From Bacteroidaceae bacterium (GTDB lineage Bacteria > Bacteroidota > Bacteroidia > Bacteroidales > Bacteroidaceae), in contig JAFYPH010000057.1 in assembly GCA_017547585.1 (NCBI GenBank), forward strand, positions 1 through 51,377: a stretch of DNA of 51,377 nucleotides, written 5' to 3'. The position numbers and the translations under genes are program-made. This document shows, piece by piece, positions 25,066 to 32,794 of this stretch (positions are counted from its first letter, which is position 1; each line of letters starts with the position of its first letter). Below the pieces are notes generated by a model. That model made no database searches and was not told the origin of the DNA. It was given only the letters and a program-made list of their open reading frames with translations.

Positions 25066-25575
25066 CTAAATATTTATAAGTCCTTCGGGCAGGTTGAATG
25101 TTATTATACATGCCTCGTGGTCGATGTTTGTAATCATTTCCTCGCTCGCGGGGATGAGAATCTCCTCGCCGTCGCGCTCGACTACGAAAAGGGTGTTTAT
25201 GGTGCTGTCGTCCACGGCAATAACCTCGCCTATGGCGCCCGCCTCTTCGTCCTCGGCCTCGAAGCCCACAAAGTAGTTCCATGTGAAGTGCTCCTCCTCG
25301 TCCACCCACTCGCGCGGAATGTATGTGGCGCGGTTGGTGAGGAAACGCACGCTCTCGGCGTCGTTCAGGCGTTCGAGCTTCACGATTATCGTGTCGCTGT
25401 TCTTTGTGCGCGACTCTTCGATGAAGAAGGGTACGAGAATCCCGTCAATGTCGCAGGCTACAAAGTCGCAGTCGTCGCCCAGCAGGAATCCCTCGCCGGC
25501 AATGCCTATTTCGCCCTTTGTGCCGTGGGGCTTTGTGAATTTTCCAAAGTATATAAAGTCTTCTTTTCTAAGCAT
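25066..25575 (-). CDS. rimM: 16S rRNA processing protein RimM
   Basis: RimM binds S19 and helps mature the head of the 30S subunit. The 169-residue product shows the family N-terminal barrel (GKFTKPHGTKGEIGI) and the C-terminal PRC-barrel with EEHFTWNYFVGFEAEDE and PASEEMITNID. The ATG at 25575 gives the standard start MLRKEDFIYFG; the frame remains open to 25623, but the extra 16 residues are not family-like. It lies 14 bases after murA and 4 bases before the M23 protein gene, so it is inside the operon. Confidence 0.94.
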   Translation of the reverse strand: MLRKEDFIYFGKFTKPHGTKGEIGIAGEGFLLGDDCDFVACDIDGILVPFFIEESRTKNSDTIIVKLERLNDAESVRFLTNRATYIPREWVDEEEHFTWNYFVGFEAEDEEAGAIGEVIAVDDSTINTLFVVERDGEEILIPASEEMITNIDHEACIITFNLPEGLINI

Positions 25576-25589
25576 TTTTGTCTGTTTTT

Positions 25590-26894
25590 TTACGACCTTG
25601 TTATTTTTGCACCGAGGTTGCACAGACGCTGCTCAAGATTCTGATAGCCTCTGTCAATCTGCTCAATGTTGTCTATGCGGCTGGTACCCTCGGCGCTCAT
25701 GGCTGCAATGAGCAGTGCGATTCCCGCGCGAATGTCGGGCGAGCTCATAGTGCGCGCTTTCAGCTTAAACTGCTGGTTGTGTCCGATGACCACTGCTCTG
25801 TGGGGGTCGCACAAGATTATCTGCGCGCCCATGTCTATGAGCTTGTCCACGAAGAACAGGCGGCTCTCGAACATCTTCTGGTGGATGAGCACGCTGCCTT
25901 TCGCCTGTATGGCTGTCACAAGCATCACACTCAAAAGGTCGGGGGTGAGTCCCGGCCACGGCGCGTCGCTGATGGTCATTATAGAGCCGTCGATGAACGA
26001 CTCAATCTCGTAGCTCTCCTGCGAGGGAATGTAAATGTCGTCGCCCTTCTGCTCGAAATTGATACCCAGGCGTCTGAAACTCTCGGGGATTATTCCCAAA
26101 TTCTCGAAAGAGACGTCCTTGATGGTAATCTCGCTCTTTGTCATTGCGGCCATTCCTATGAAGCTGCCCACCTCAATCATGTCCGGAAGCACACGGTGGT
26201 TGCATCCTCCGAGTGCGTCCACGCCCTCGATGGTTATAAGGTTGCTGGCAATGCCGCTGATTTTTGCGCCCATGCGTGTGAGCATCTTGCACAGCTGCTG
26301 CAGGTAAGGCTCGCAGGCTGCATTGTATATTGTTGTCTTTCCCTGGGCAAGCACGGCAGCCATAATGATGTTGGCTGTTCCTGTCACCGATGCCTCGTCG
26401 AGCAGCATGCTGCATCCTTTCAGACGCTCGGCAGTCAGGCTGTATGTCTGTCGTTTCTCGTCCTGCTCGAATCGCGCTCCCAGCTTCTGCAATCCTGTAA
26501 AGTGCGTGTCGAGACGGCGGCGGCCAATCTTGTCGCCTCCGGGCTTGGCAATGACGGTCTTTCCGAATCGTGCGAGCAGCGGGCCCATGAGCATCACCGA
26601 GCCTCTGAGGCTCGAACAGCTTTTCAGGAATTCGGCGCTCTCCAAATATTCCAGATTAATGTTGTCTGCCTGGAAGGTGAAGCGTCCCTCGCCTGTCTGG
26701 CTCACAGAAACGCCCATTCTTATGAGCAACGAAATGAGATTGTTGACGTCGAGAATGTCGGGGACATTCTCCACTGTCACCTTTTCGGGGGTGAGCAGTG
26801 TGGCGCATATTATCTGCAACACTTCGTTCTTTGCTCCCTGCGGAACGATTGTTCCCTTCAATCGTTGGCCGCCTTCTATCATGAATGATGCCAT
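25590..26894 (-). CDS. murA: UDP-N-acetylglucosamine 1-carboxyvinyltransferase MurA
   Basis: MurA transfers enolpyruvate to UDP-GlcNAc in the first committed step of peptidoglycan synthesis. The 434-residue protein has the family build, including GAKNEVLQII near residue 20, SSLRGSVMLMGPLLAR, and DIRAGIALLIAA near the C-terminus. The active-site loop reads KPGGDKIGRRRLDTH, so the Cys of the usual PGGC motif (Cys115 in E. coli), the residue alkylated by fosfomycin, is Asp121 here (codon at 26534-26532). Asp at this place is known from naturally fosfomycin-resistant MurA of mycobacteria and chlamydiae and keeps activity. Intrinsic resistance is therefore expected. It lies between the DUF4290 gene and rimM. 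Confidence 0.96.
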   Translation of the reverse strand: MASFMIEGGQRLKGTIVPQGAKNEVLQIICATLLTPEKVTVENVPDILDVNNLISLLIRMGVSVSQTGEGRFTFQADNINLEYLESAEFLKSCSSLRGSVMLMGPLLARFGKTVIAKPGGDKIGRRRLDTHFTGLQKLGARFEQDEKRQTYSLTAERLKGCSMLLDEASVTGTANIIMAAVLAQGKTTIYNAACEPYLQQLCKMLTRMGAKISGIASNLITIEGVDALGGCNHRVLPDMIEVGSFIGMAAMTKSEITIKDVSFENLGIIPESFRRLGINFEQKGDDIYIPSQESYEIESFIDGSIMTISDAPWPGLTPDLLSVMLVTAIQAKGSVLIHQKMFESRLFFVDKLIDMGAQIILCDPHRAVVIGHNQQFKLKARTMSSPDIRAGIALLIAAMSAEGTSRIDNIEQIDRGYQNLEQRLCNLGAKITRS

Positions 26895-26915
26895 GGCTGT
26901 CGGTTTTTGCGGTTG

Positions 26916-27527
26916 TTAATATTTTTTCTTGAATACCTTCTTGCGCTTTTGGTTGTTGCGCTGCTGGTTATTATTGTTGTTGTGCTGTTGGTAGCCTTTT
27001 ATGTGTCCCTCCTGAATGTCAATCTTTCCGTCGGAGTACTCGCGCAGGTCGTCGAAAATCTGCTTGTTGTCCACGGTGTCTTTGTTCCATGCAAGATAGT
27101 CTTTCTTCATCTGTATGGTGATGAGCTCTATCAGTCTGTCGCGCTCCTCGCCCTCTTCCATTTCGCAGGCGGTGGCAATCATCTGCTCCACGAAACGTCC
27201 ATAGTGCTTGTATTTTACCTCACCCTTCAGGTAGGGGATTCTTGTGGGGGGCTCGTTGAAGGTCTCCTTGCGTATAACCTCGCAGGGGTAGTCGATGTCC
27301 AGCTTAAAGTCGGACATTATGGCCAGATGGTCCCACAATTTCTGTCTCACTTCGCCATTCTCTTTTGCGACGGGGAACATTCCGTCCATTATGCTGACGA
27401 TGGTCTCGGCGCAATGCTGGCGCTCCTCGCGACTCTCGAGTGTGAGTGCGTGGTCCACCATCTTCTGCACGGCGCGGCCATATTCGGGCAGGGGCAGTCT
27501 CTTTTTCTTGGTATTGTATTCCATCAT
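26916..27527 (-). CDS. DUF4290 protein
   Basis: A 203-residue protein of the DUF4290 family, found next to murA throughout Bacteroidetes. It is mostly helical-looking, acidic in the middle (WDHLAIMSDFKLDIDYPCEV, then a segment rich in Glu around 115-135), and ends in an Asn/Gln- and Lys-rich tail (about 175-203) typical of the family. There is no signal peptide, so it is cytoplasmic. Function is unknown. The steady link to murA and to tsaB, 6 bases upstream here, suggests a role in envelope growth or translation, but that is inference from neighbourhood only. Confidence 0.85.
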   Translation of the reverse strand: MMEYNTKKKRLPLPEYGRAVQKMVDHALTLESREERQHCAETIVSIMDGMFPVAKENGEVRQKLWDHLAIMSDFKLDIDYPCEVIRKETFNEPPTRIPYLKGEVKYKHYGRFVEQMIATACEMEEGEERDRLIELITIQMKKDYLAWNKDTVDNKQIFDDLREYSDGKIDIQEGHIKGYQQHNNNNNQQRNNQKRKKVFKKKY

Positions 27528-27533
27528 AATCGC

Positions 27534-28235
27534 TTATGGGTTTTTTAGCAGGTCTTTTGATTTTGTTGCTACGAAATTCTTCAGATAGAATGGCTCGAAA
27601 TAGGCAATATCCTCGAATTTCTCGTCGAGCCATGCGCGCTCGGCAAGGGGCATCATCCACTTTGCGAGCGGGTGCTTGTGCTTGTCGAGGAAATGGGCAT
27701 TCTTGTGGGTGATTATGGTGCTGCACTTCTCGGCTCCGTTGCCAAAGAAATAGACGGGCCCTTTGTCGAGAATCTCGGCGAAGCTATCGGCGGTGACAAC
27801 CTCGGCGCGTGTCTCGACGATGGTGTTCAGCGCGCGGTCGTAGATTGTTGCGTAGACTTCGTTTCTGCGTGCGTCGATCATGGGGCACAGCAGCGCCTCC
27901 TCGGGAAGGTCGTCGCGGAAGAGCACCGGCACCGCCATTATCTTGGTGGTGGGGATTGCGATGAGGGGAATTTCGCGTCCGTAGCATACTCCTTTTGCTG
28001 TGGACGATGCTATTCTCAGGCTCGTGTACGAGCCGGGGCCGCAGCTCAGTGCAACTGCGTCAATCTTCATTCCTCGGCTGTCGGCGGTTGCTATCGCCTC
28101 TTCGACAAACGGTGCAAGCACCTGCGCGTGTGAACGCTCTTCGTGGCTCTCGCGCTTGAAAAATGCCTCGCCGCTCTCGCTCAGCGCCACCGAGCAGACC
28201 TCTGTGGATGCCTCTATGTTTAATATTACTGCCAT
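27534..28235 (-). CDS. tsaB: tRNA threonylcarbamoyladenosine biosynthesis protein TsaB
   Basis: TsaB partners TsaD in the complex that makes t6A at position 37 of ANN-reading tRNAs. The 233-residue product has the ASKHA-fold N-terminus MAVILNIEASTEVCSVAL and the family segments HAQVLAPFVEEAI and SCGPGSYTSLRIASSTAKGVC. The ATG at 28235 is chosen as the family start; the frame runs open to 28322 but adds 29 residues rich in Arg and Pro, and the promoter box at 28320-28327 would lie within it. It is the first gene of the long minus-strand operon and diverges from yicC. Confidence 0.93.
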   Translation of the reverse strand: MAVILNIEASTEVCSVALSESGEAFFKRESHEERSHAQVLAPFVEEAIATADSRGMKIDAVALSCGPGSYTSLRIASSTAKGVCYGREIPLIAIPTTKIMAVPVLFRDDLPEEALLCPMIDARRNEVYATIYDRALNTIVETRAEVVTADSFAEILDKGPVYFFGNGAEKCSTIITHKNAHFLDKHKHPLAKWMMPLAERAWLDEKFEDIAYFEPFYLKNFVATKSKDLLKNP

Positions 28236-28319
28236 TGTAATCTTTTGTTTTTCAATTAATTTTGTGTGTGGCGGCTCTTGCCACCCGTTGTTTGGGAAAA
28301 GTCTCCGCCTTATTAATGA

Positions 28320-28327
28320 CAAAGATA
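28320..28327 (-). promoter_or_regulatory. Candidate -7 box for the tsaB-rseP operon
   Basis: The complement of 28320-28327 is TATCTTTG, an exact match to the Bacteroidetes -7 box, placed about 85 bases upstream of the TsaB start. No good TTTG is found 19-21 bases further up, so only half of the promoter is supported. Confidence 0.45.
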
Positions 28328-28422
28328 CGTAAATAATTATTTAAAGTGAAGAATTTTGTGGGAAAAACGTCATATTTTTCTCTTTGCCTCTCTTTTACAA
28401 AGAGTGGCTGCCGTTGCAGGAG

Positions 28423-28546
28423 AAAAATAGGCGAACTTATTTTGTTCTCCTCTCGGCTTGCACTATCTTTTGATAACATAGGCTGCGCCTCGGGATAAAA
28501 AATAAGCGAACTTATTTTGTTCTCCTCTCGGCTTGCACTATCTTTG
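28423..28546 (+). repeat. Duplicated promoter-bearing repeat, offset 75 bp
   Basis: A segment of about 49 bases from AAAAATAGGCGAACTTATTT to the -7 box is present twice, at 28423-28472 and 28498-28546, with only a few differences. Each copy ends at the -7 box of a Bacteroidetes promoter, TATCTTTTG in the first copy (one extra T) and TATCTTTG in the second. The DNA between the copies (28473-28497) is unrelated. Repeats of this kind ahead of genes are, from memory, common in Bacteroidales genomes. No gene lies in 28236-28590. Confidence 0.8.
28516..28546 (+). promoter_or_regulatory. Consensus promoter of yicC-gmk-nadD
   Basis: TTTG at 28516-28519, a 19-base gap and TATCTTTG at 28539-28546 match the consensus exactly. 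Initiation is expected near 28553, about 38 bases before the yicC ATG. A second, slightly altered copy lies 75 bases upstream. Confidence 0.82.
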
Positions 28547-28590
28547 CAAATAAATATTGCGCGAATGGCGCAGATTACAGTTAAGAACTT

Positions 28591-29469
28591 ATGATAAACT
28601 CAATGACCGGATACGGAAAGGCCGTATCAATGTATCAGAATAAAAAAGTGTGCGCCGAGATTCGCTCGCTCAACGGAAAGTCTATGGATCTTACCGTGCG
28701 TGTTTCGCCCCAGTTTCGCGAGAAAGAGATGGAGATTCGCGCAACGATTGCGTCGCGTCTCGAGCGCGGAAAGGTCGATTTTGCCCTTTGGGTAGAGCAG
28801 GCCGAGAATACTGCGGCAATGCCCTCGATTAACCGCGAGGTTGTGCAGAATTATATTTCGCAGATAGAGGCTGCTGCCCGCGAAATGTCGCAGCCTGTGC
28901 CCCAGAATATGATGGAGATTGTGCTGCGCATGCCCGAGTCGCTGTCGCACAAAGAGGTGTGCGAGTTTTCCGAGGAAGAGTGGGCGGTTGCACTCGAAGT
29001 TCTGAATAAATCTCTCGATGAAATGGTCGATTTTCGACGTCAGGAGGGCGAGGCACTTGCTGCCAAATTCCGCGAGAAAATCGGCAATATCGGTGCTCTT
29101 CTCGCTTCGGTCGAGCCTTACGAGAAAGAGCGTGTCGAGAAAATTCGCGCTCGCATTTCCGATGCTCTCGAAAAGAAATTGGGCGTCGAGTACGACGGCA
29201 ACCGTTTCGAGCAAGAGCTTATATATTACATTGAAAAACTCGATGTCAGCGAGGAGAAACAGCGTCTCTCGAATCATCTTGAATATTTCATAAAGACGAT
29301 GGAAGAGGGTACGGGCCAGGGTAAAAAACTCGGATTCATCGCTCAGGAGATGGGCCGCGAAATAAACACCCTCGGCAGCAAGAGCAACCACGCTGAAATG
29401 CAGAATATTGTCGTTCGCATGAAGGACGAGCTTGAACAGATTAAGGAACAGGTGCTTAATGTAATGTAA
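28591..29469 (+). CDS. YicC family endoribonuclease-like protein
   Basis: The 292-residue product starts MINSMTGYGKAV, the hallmark of the YicC family, and continues with EIRSLNGKSMDLTVR, then a long helical middle. It ends in the DUF1732 region with GKKLGFIAQEMGREINTLGSK. E. coli YicC has been described as an RNase that degrades a small RNA; whether this holds in Bacteroidetes is unknown. It is a cytoplasmic protein of normal length. It precedes gmk by 3 bases, as in many bacteria, and is transcribed from a duplicated consensus promoter. Confidence 0.93.
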   Translation: MINSMTGYGKAVSMYQNKKVCAEIRSLNGKSMDLTVRVSPQFREKEMEIRATIASRLERGKVDFALWVEQAENTAAMPSINREVVQNYISQIEAAAREMSQPVPQNMMEIVLRMPESLSHKEVCEFSEEEWAVALEVLNKSLDEMVDFRRQEGEALAAKFREKIGNIGALLASVEPYEKERVEKIRARISDALEKKLGVEYDGNRFEQELIYYIEKLDVSEEKQRLSNHLEYFIKTMEEGTGQGKKLGFIAQEMGREINTLGSKSNHAEMQNIVVRMKDELEQIKEQVLNVM

Positions 29470-29472
29470 CGT

Positions 29473-30039
29473 ATGAAAAAGGGTAAAGTGATAATTTTTT
29501 CCGCGCCCTCGGGGTCGGGAAAGTCGACGCTTGTGCGTTATCTGATGTCGAAAGATGACTCTTTTACATTTTCAATCTCGGCGACCAGCCGCCCGCCGCG
29601 CGGGGAGGAGCGTCACGGGGTAGAGTACTTTTTCTTCTCGCCCGAGGAGTTTCGCGCAAAGATTGCCGCCGACGAATTTGTCGAGTACGAAGAGGTCTAC
29701 AAGGATCGCTTCTACGGCACTCTGAAATCTCAGGTCGAGGCGCAGCTCGAGAAGAACAATATTCTTTTTGATGTTGACGTAAAGGGCGGTTGCAGCCTGA
29801 AAAACTACTATGGCGACCGTGCGCTGTTTGTGTTTGTGCAGGCACCCTCGGTCGAGGAGCTGCGCAACAGACTCGTGGGTCGTGGCGACACCTCTCCCGA
29901 AGAGATGGAGAAGCGCCTCGCAAAGGCCGAGTATGAAATGACTTTCGCTTCGCGCGCCGATGTTGTCATTGTGAACGACAATCTCGAAAAAGCGCAGGCG
30001 GAATTGTTGGAAATTGTAAATAAATTTCTTGGTGAATAA
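29473..30039 (+). CDS. gmk: Guanylate kinase
   Basis: Gmk phosphorylates GMP to GDP, needed for GTP pools and (p)ppGpp balance. The 188-residue protein has P-loop SAPSGSGKST near residue 11, TSRPPRGEERHGVEYFF for GMP binding, LFDVDVKGG, and the lid segment RLVGRGDTSPEEM. Length is normal. It starts 3 bases after yicC and overlaps nadD at its end by 8-11 bases, so the three are translationally linked. Confidence 0.97.
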   Translation: MKKGKVIIFSAPSGSGKSTLVRYLMSKDDSFTFSISATSRPPRGEERHGVEYFFFSPEEFRAKIAADEFVEYEEVYKDRFYGTLKSQVEAQLEKNNILFDVDVKGGCSLKNYYGDRALFVFVQAPSVEELRNRLVGRGDTSPEEMEKRLAKAEYEMTFASRADVVIVNDNLEKAQAELLEIVNKFLGE

Positions 30040-30607
30040 AATACGCACAGCGATATTCGGTGGTAGTTTCGACCCTGTTCATTGCGGGCACGTGGCATTG
30101 GCGCGCGCAGTGCGCGACAGCGGCCTTGCCGACGAAGTGTGGTTCCTCGTGACTCCGCTTAATCCTCATAAACAGGGCAATAACCTCACCGATGAGGCCG
30201 AGCGCTTGGCGATGGTGCGCCTTGCGATTGCCGATGATGCGTGCATCGAGGCGAGCGATTTTGAGTTTCGTCTGCCCCGCCCATCCTATACGATAAACAC
30301 GCTCGATGCGTTGGAAGATGCTTTTCCGGGTCGTGAATTTTTACTGCTTATGGGTGCCGATAATTGGCAGAAGATTGACCGGTGGTACAAGGGCGATGAG
30401 ATTGTCTCGCGTTTCGGAATTATTGTCTATCCGCGTGGAGGCGAGGCGGCTCCCGCGCTCCCCGAAAATGTAAAATGGTTGCAGGCTCCGCTTTTTGATA
30501 TCAGTTCCACGGAAATTCGCAGCGCCGTTGCGGCGGGCGAGGATGTCTCGCAGTGGCTGCACCCCGATGTTGTAAAGTTTATTAAAGATAAAAATTTGTA
30601 TCTATGA
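30029..30607 (+). CDS. nadD: Nicotinate-nucleotide adenylyltransferase
   Basis: NadD adenylates nicotinate mononucleotide in NAD synthesis. The product of about 192 residues shows GGSFDPVHCGHVALA with the HxGH nucleotidyl-transfer motif, FLVTPLNPHKQ, LMGADNWQKIDRW and the ISSTEIRS motif. No ATG is available: the start is TTG at 30029 or GTG at 30032, both overlapping the end of gmk. GTG would give MNKIRTAIFGG and seems slightly more natural. Its TGA stop overlaps the ATG of the next gene (ATGA at 30604-30607). Confidence 0.95.
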   Translation: MVNKIRTAIFGGSFDPVHCGHVALARAVRDSGLADEVWFLVTPLNPHKQGNNLTDEAERLAMVRLAIADDACIEASDFEFRLPRPSYTINTLDALEDAFPGREFLLLMGADNWQKIDRWYKGDEIVSRFGIIVYPRGGEAAPALPENVKWLQAPLFDISSTEIRSAVAAGEDVSQWLHPDVVKFIKDKNLYL

Positions 30608-31227
30608 TAAAGAGAATATTTTTGCTGCTTTTCGTGGCTTTGCCCTTGTGCGCAAACGCACAGCGCCCCGTAAAATTTTACGATGAAATGAGCGATATTT
30701 TACAGGCGGTATTTTGCGACTACGCCTCGGAGGGCGAGATTAAATACCTTTCGAGCTCTCACGGACAGTATGTTGGACAGCTTGTCGATAATGTAATTTA
30801 TGGCTGGGGCCATTTTCTTGCGAACGACGGCACTCAGGTGTTCGGACAGTATAGCCGCGGCAAGCACGTCTTTGGAATTACAATGGGCAACGGCGTTGCG
30901 CGTGTGGGTGGTGAGACTTCGTTTGTAGAGTACGACCTTGCAACAGGCAATGTTGTTCGCGTGCATACGATTGAAGGCGATATTGACTATCCCGCCGAAG
31001 AACTTGAGCCTTACACCTTCCGCAAAATAACATACGCCAATGGCGACGTATATTACGGCGAGGTCTACAATGGCCGCCGCCACGGCTACGGAATCTACTA
31101 TTGGACGAACGGCGATTTCTGGTACGGACAATATTGCGACGGCTATCGTCAGGGCTACGGCGCGCTTTTCAAGGTGGACAAGAAAATCTTTTACGGAAAG
31201 TGGATAGGCGACAAAAAGGTCGATTAA
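30604..31227 (+). CDS. Exported MORN-repeat protein
   Basis: The 207-residue protein has a signal peptide (MIKRIFLLLFVALPLCANA) and, in the C-terminal third, at least three MORN-like repeats: YANGDVYYGEVYNGRRHGYG, YWTNGDFWYGQYCDGYRQGYG-type and FYGKWIGDKKVD. The N-terminal part has irregular repeats of a related kind (GQYVGQLVDNVIYGWGHF, VFGQYSRGKHVFG). MORN repeats often bind lipid or act as structural spacers; no enzymatic motif is visible. It overlaps nadD by four bases (ATGA) and is the last gene of the yicC unit, with a terminator 23 bases after its stop. Confidence 0.83.
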   Translation: MIKRIFLLLFVALPLCANAQRPVKFYDEMSDILQAVFCDYASEGEIKYLSSSHGQYVGQLVDNVIYGWGHFLANDGTQVFGQYSRGKHVFGITMGNGVARVGGETSFVEYDLATGNVVRVHTIEGDIDYPAEELEPYTFRKITYANGDVYYGEVYNGRRHGYGIYYWTNGDFWYGQYCDGYRQGYGALFKVDKKIFYGKWIGDKKVD

Positions 31228-31250
31228 TTTTTTGGACAATCATATGGCTC

Positions 31251-31281
31251 GGGGCTGTGCATTGCGCACGGCCCCTTTTTT
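31251..31281 (+). terminator. Terminator of the yicC-gmk-nadD-MORN unit
   Basis: Stem GGGGCTGTGC (31251-31260) with GCACGGCCCC (31266-31275), ten pairs including one G-U, five-base loop, followed by TTTTTT. Confidence 0.88.
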
Positions 31282-31388
31282 GTGTCGTGTGCAGCCGTAA
31301 AATTGGCCGAAAAATGCTTTTTGCATCAGTTGCGACGGATAAATTAAGTTTTTTTGTTTCAAATTATTAAGTATTGCGAAAATTTGTT

Positions 31389-31396
31389 TATATTTG
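31389..31396 (+). promoter_or_regulatory. Candidate -7 box of the glycan-degradation operon
   Basis: TATATTTG at 31389-31396 fits the Bacteroidetes -7 box and lies 57 bases before the first ATG of the five-gene operon. No TTTG stands at the proper distance upstream, so the promoter is either activator-dependent or misplaced. Confidence 0.4.
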
Positions 31397-31453
31397 CTCT
31401 TTGAAATATTATGCGTAATAGCGACGTGAAATTTTAATGTTAAACAATATACT

Positions 31454-32776
31454 ATGAAGAAATTTTTTCTCTCTTTAGCGGCCGTATTTGCCTTTTCGGG
31501 CATCGTGTCGGCCGACACAAAGGAAATTTTCAGCGACAACTTCGACAAAAGTTCTTTTACAAAGAAGAATTGGGAAATTGACAAAAACACCAAGACTTCT
31601 TCTGTGAAATTTGTCAAAGAGGGCGCCGACAATTCTCGTTGCGTGAAAATCACCAACAGCGAGAAGGGTGTAGTGAAAATCACCAAGCACCTTACAGGTC
31701 TCAACCCCAACACCTTCTACCGCGTGTCGGCAAAAGTAAAGACACAGGATGTTGCCGAGGGCCGCGGTGCAATTCTCTATCTTGACGTGTTCGGCCACGA
31801 CTCGGACCAGCCTTGGAACGCATCTAAATTCCTTTACGGCACAAACGATTGGCAAGAGGTCTATATGGACTTTGTCAGCGACGAGAAGGGCGAGACATAC
31901 GTAAGCTGCGCGTTGGGCTTCCCCGGCGGTACATACAATGGCGGCAAGGCAAAGGGTACAGTGTGGTACGACGATGTTAAAATCACCGAGACTCCCAAAG
32001 ATGCTCTCTATATGCGCGAGAGCAAACACATGGTGCTCGCTGTCGACCCCAAGCATATAACCGTAGACGACAAGACTGCTGACGAGTGGTTGAAGGCTCT
32101 CGACAAGGCCTATGAGGCTTACGAAGAGCTTTTGGGCGTAGTTCCTTACGGTGGCGCAAAAATCCGCATCCTCACCACTCCCGGAATGGAGCCCGGCTAT
32201 TGGGCACTCGCGGGTAACCCCATCCTCTGGAACGACAATGTAGACGTTAAAGGCCTCTTGAACAAATTCAAGACCCACAAAGATTGGGGCTTCGGAATTC
32301 TCCACGAGATTGGCCACGTATTCTCGGCAGGCACAGCTGTGGGCCACGACTACGGCGCATGGAACTGGAACGATGAGATTTTCGCCAACTTCCGCATGTC
32401 TTACGCCCTCGACAAATACGAGGCTGTAATCTCACAGAATACATTCTACATGGGCGACAACATCGCCTACTACAAGCGTGCCTACAAAAAATGCATCGAG
32501 AAGGGTAACCTCGACTCGGGCGACGCTATTCAATATACACTAATGCGTATAGCCGAAATATATGGCTGGGACGTGTATAAGAAAGCTTTCCACAAGCTCT
32601 ACAAGACTCCCAACAAAGAGCTTGGTCGCTTCTCTAACAACTACGAGCGATTCCAGTGCCTGATGAAATTCGTTTCCGAAGCCGCTACCGAAATTGCAGG
32701 CTACGAGGTAGACGTTACACGCACATGCTACACTCCCGTTGAGCTCGAAATGATTAAAAAAGCATTGACTAAATAA
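31454..32776 (+). CDS. Exported gluzincin-type (M60-like?) metalloprotease with N-terminal carbohydrate-binding-like domain
   Basis: A 440-residue protein with a signal peptide (MKKFFLSLAAVFAFSGIVSA). Residues about 24-180 look like a jelly-roll carbohydrate-binding module of the CenC type, ending VWYDDVKITE. The C-terminal half carries HEIGH, and 20 residues after the second His comes Glu in NDEIFANF. This HExxH...E pattern belongs to gluzincin zinc proteases, a group that includes the mucin-cutting M60-like (enhancin) family. The aromatic-rich segment YGAWNWNDE between them also recalls that family. The family assignment is tentative. It leads an operon with GH110 and sialate esterases, so cutting the peptide part of mucin-type glycoproteins is a reasonable proposal. 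The 18-base gap to the next gene supports co-transcription. Confidence 0.65.
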   Translation: MKKFFLSLAAVFAFSGIVSADTKEIFSDNFDKSSFTKKNWEIDKNTKTSSVKFVKEGADNSRCVKITNSEKGVVKITKHLTGLNPNTFYRVSAKVKTQDVAEGRGAILYLDVFGHDSDQPWNASKFLYGTNDWQEVYMDFVSDEKGETYVSCALGFPGGTYNGGKAKGTVWYDDVKITETPKDALYMRESKHMVLAVDPKHITVDDKTADEWLKALDKAYEAYEELLGVVPYGGAKIRILTTPGMEPGYWALAGNPILWNDNVDVKGLLNKFKTHKDWGFGILHEIGHVFSAGTAVGHDYGAWNWNDEIFANFRMSYALDKYEAVISQNTFYMGDNIAYYKRAYKKCIEKGNLDSGDAIQYTLMRIAEIYGWDVYKKAFHKLYKTPNKELGRFSNNYERFQCLMKFVSEAATEIAGYEVDVTRTCYTPVELEMIKKALTK

Positions 32777-32794
32777 AATAAAAACTATCAATTT

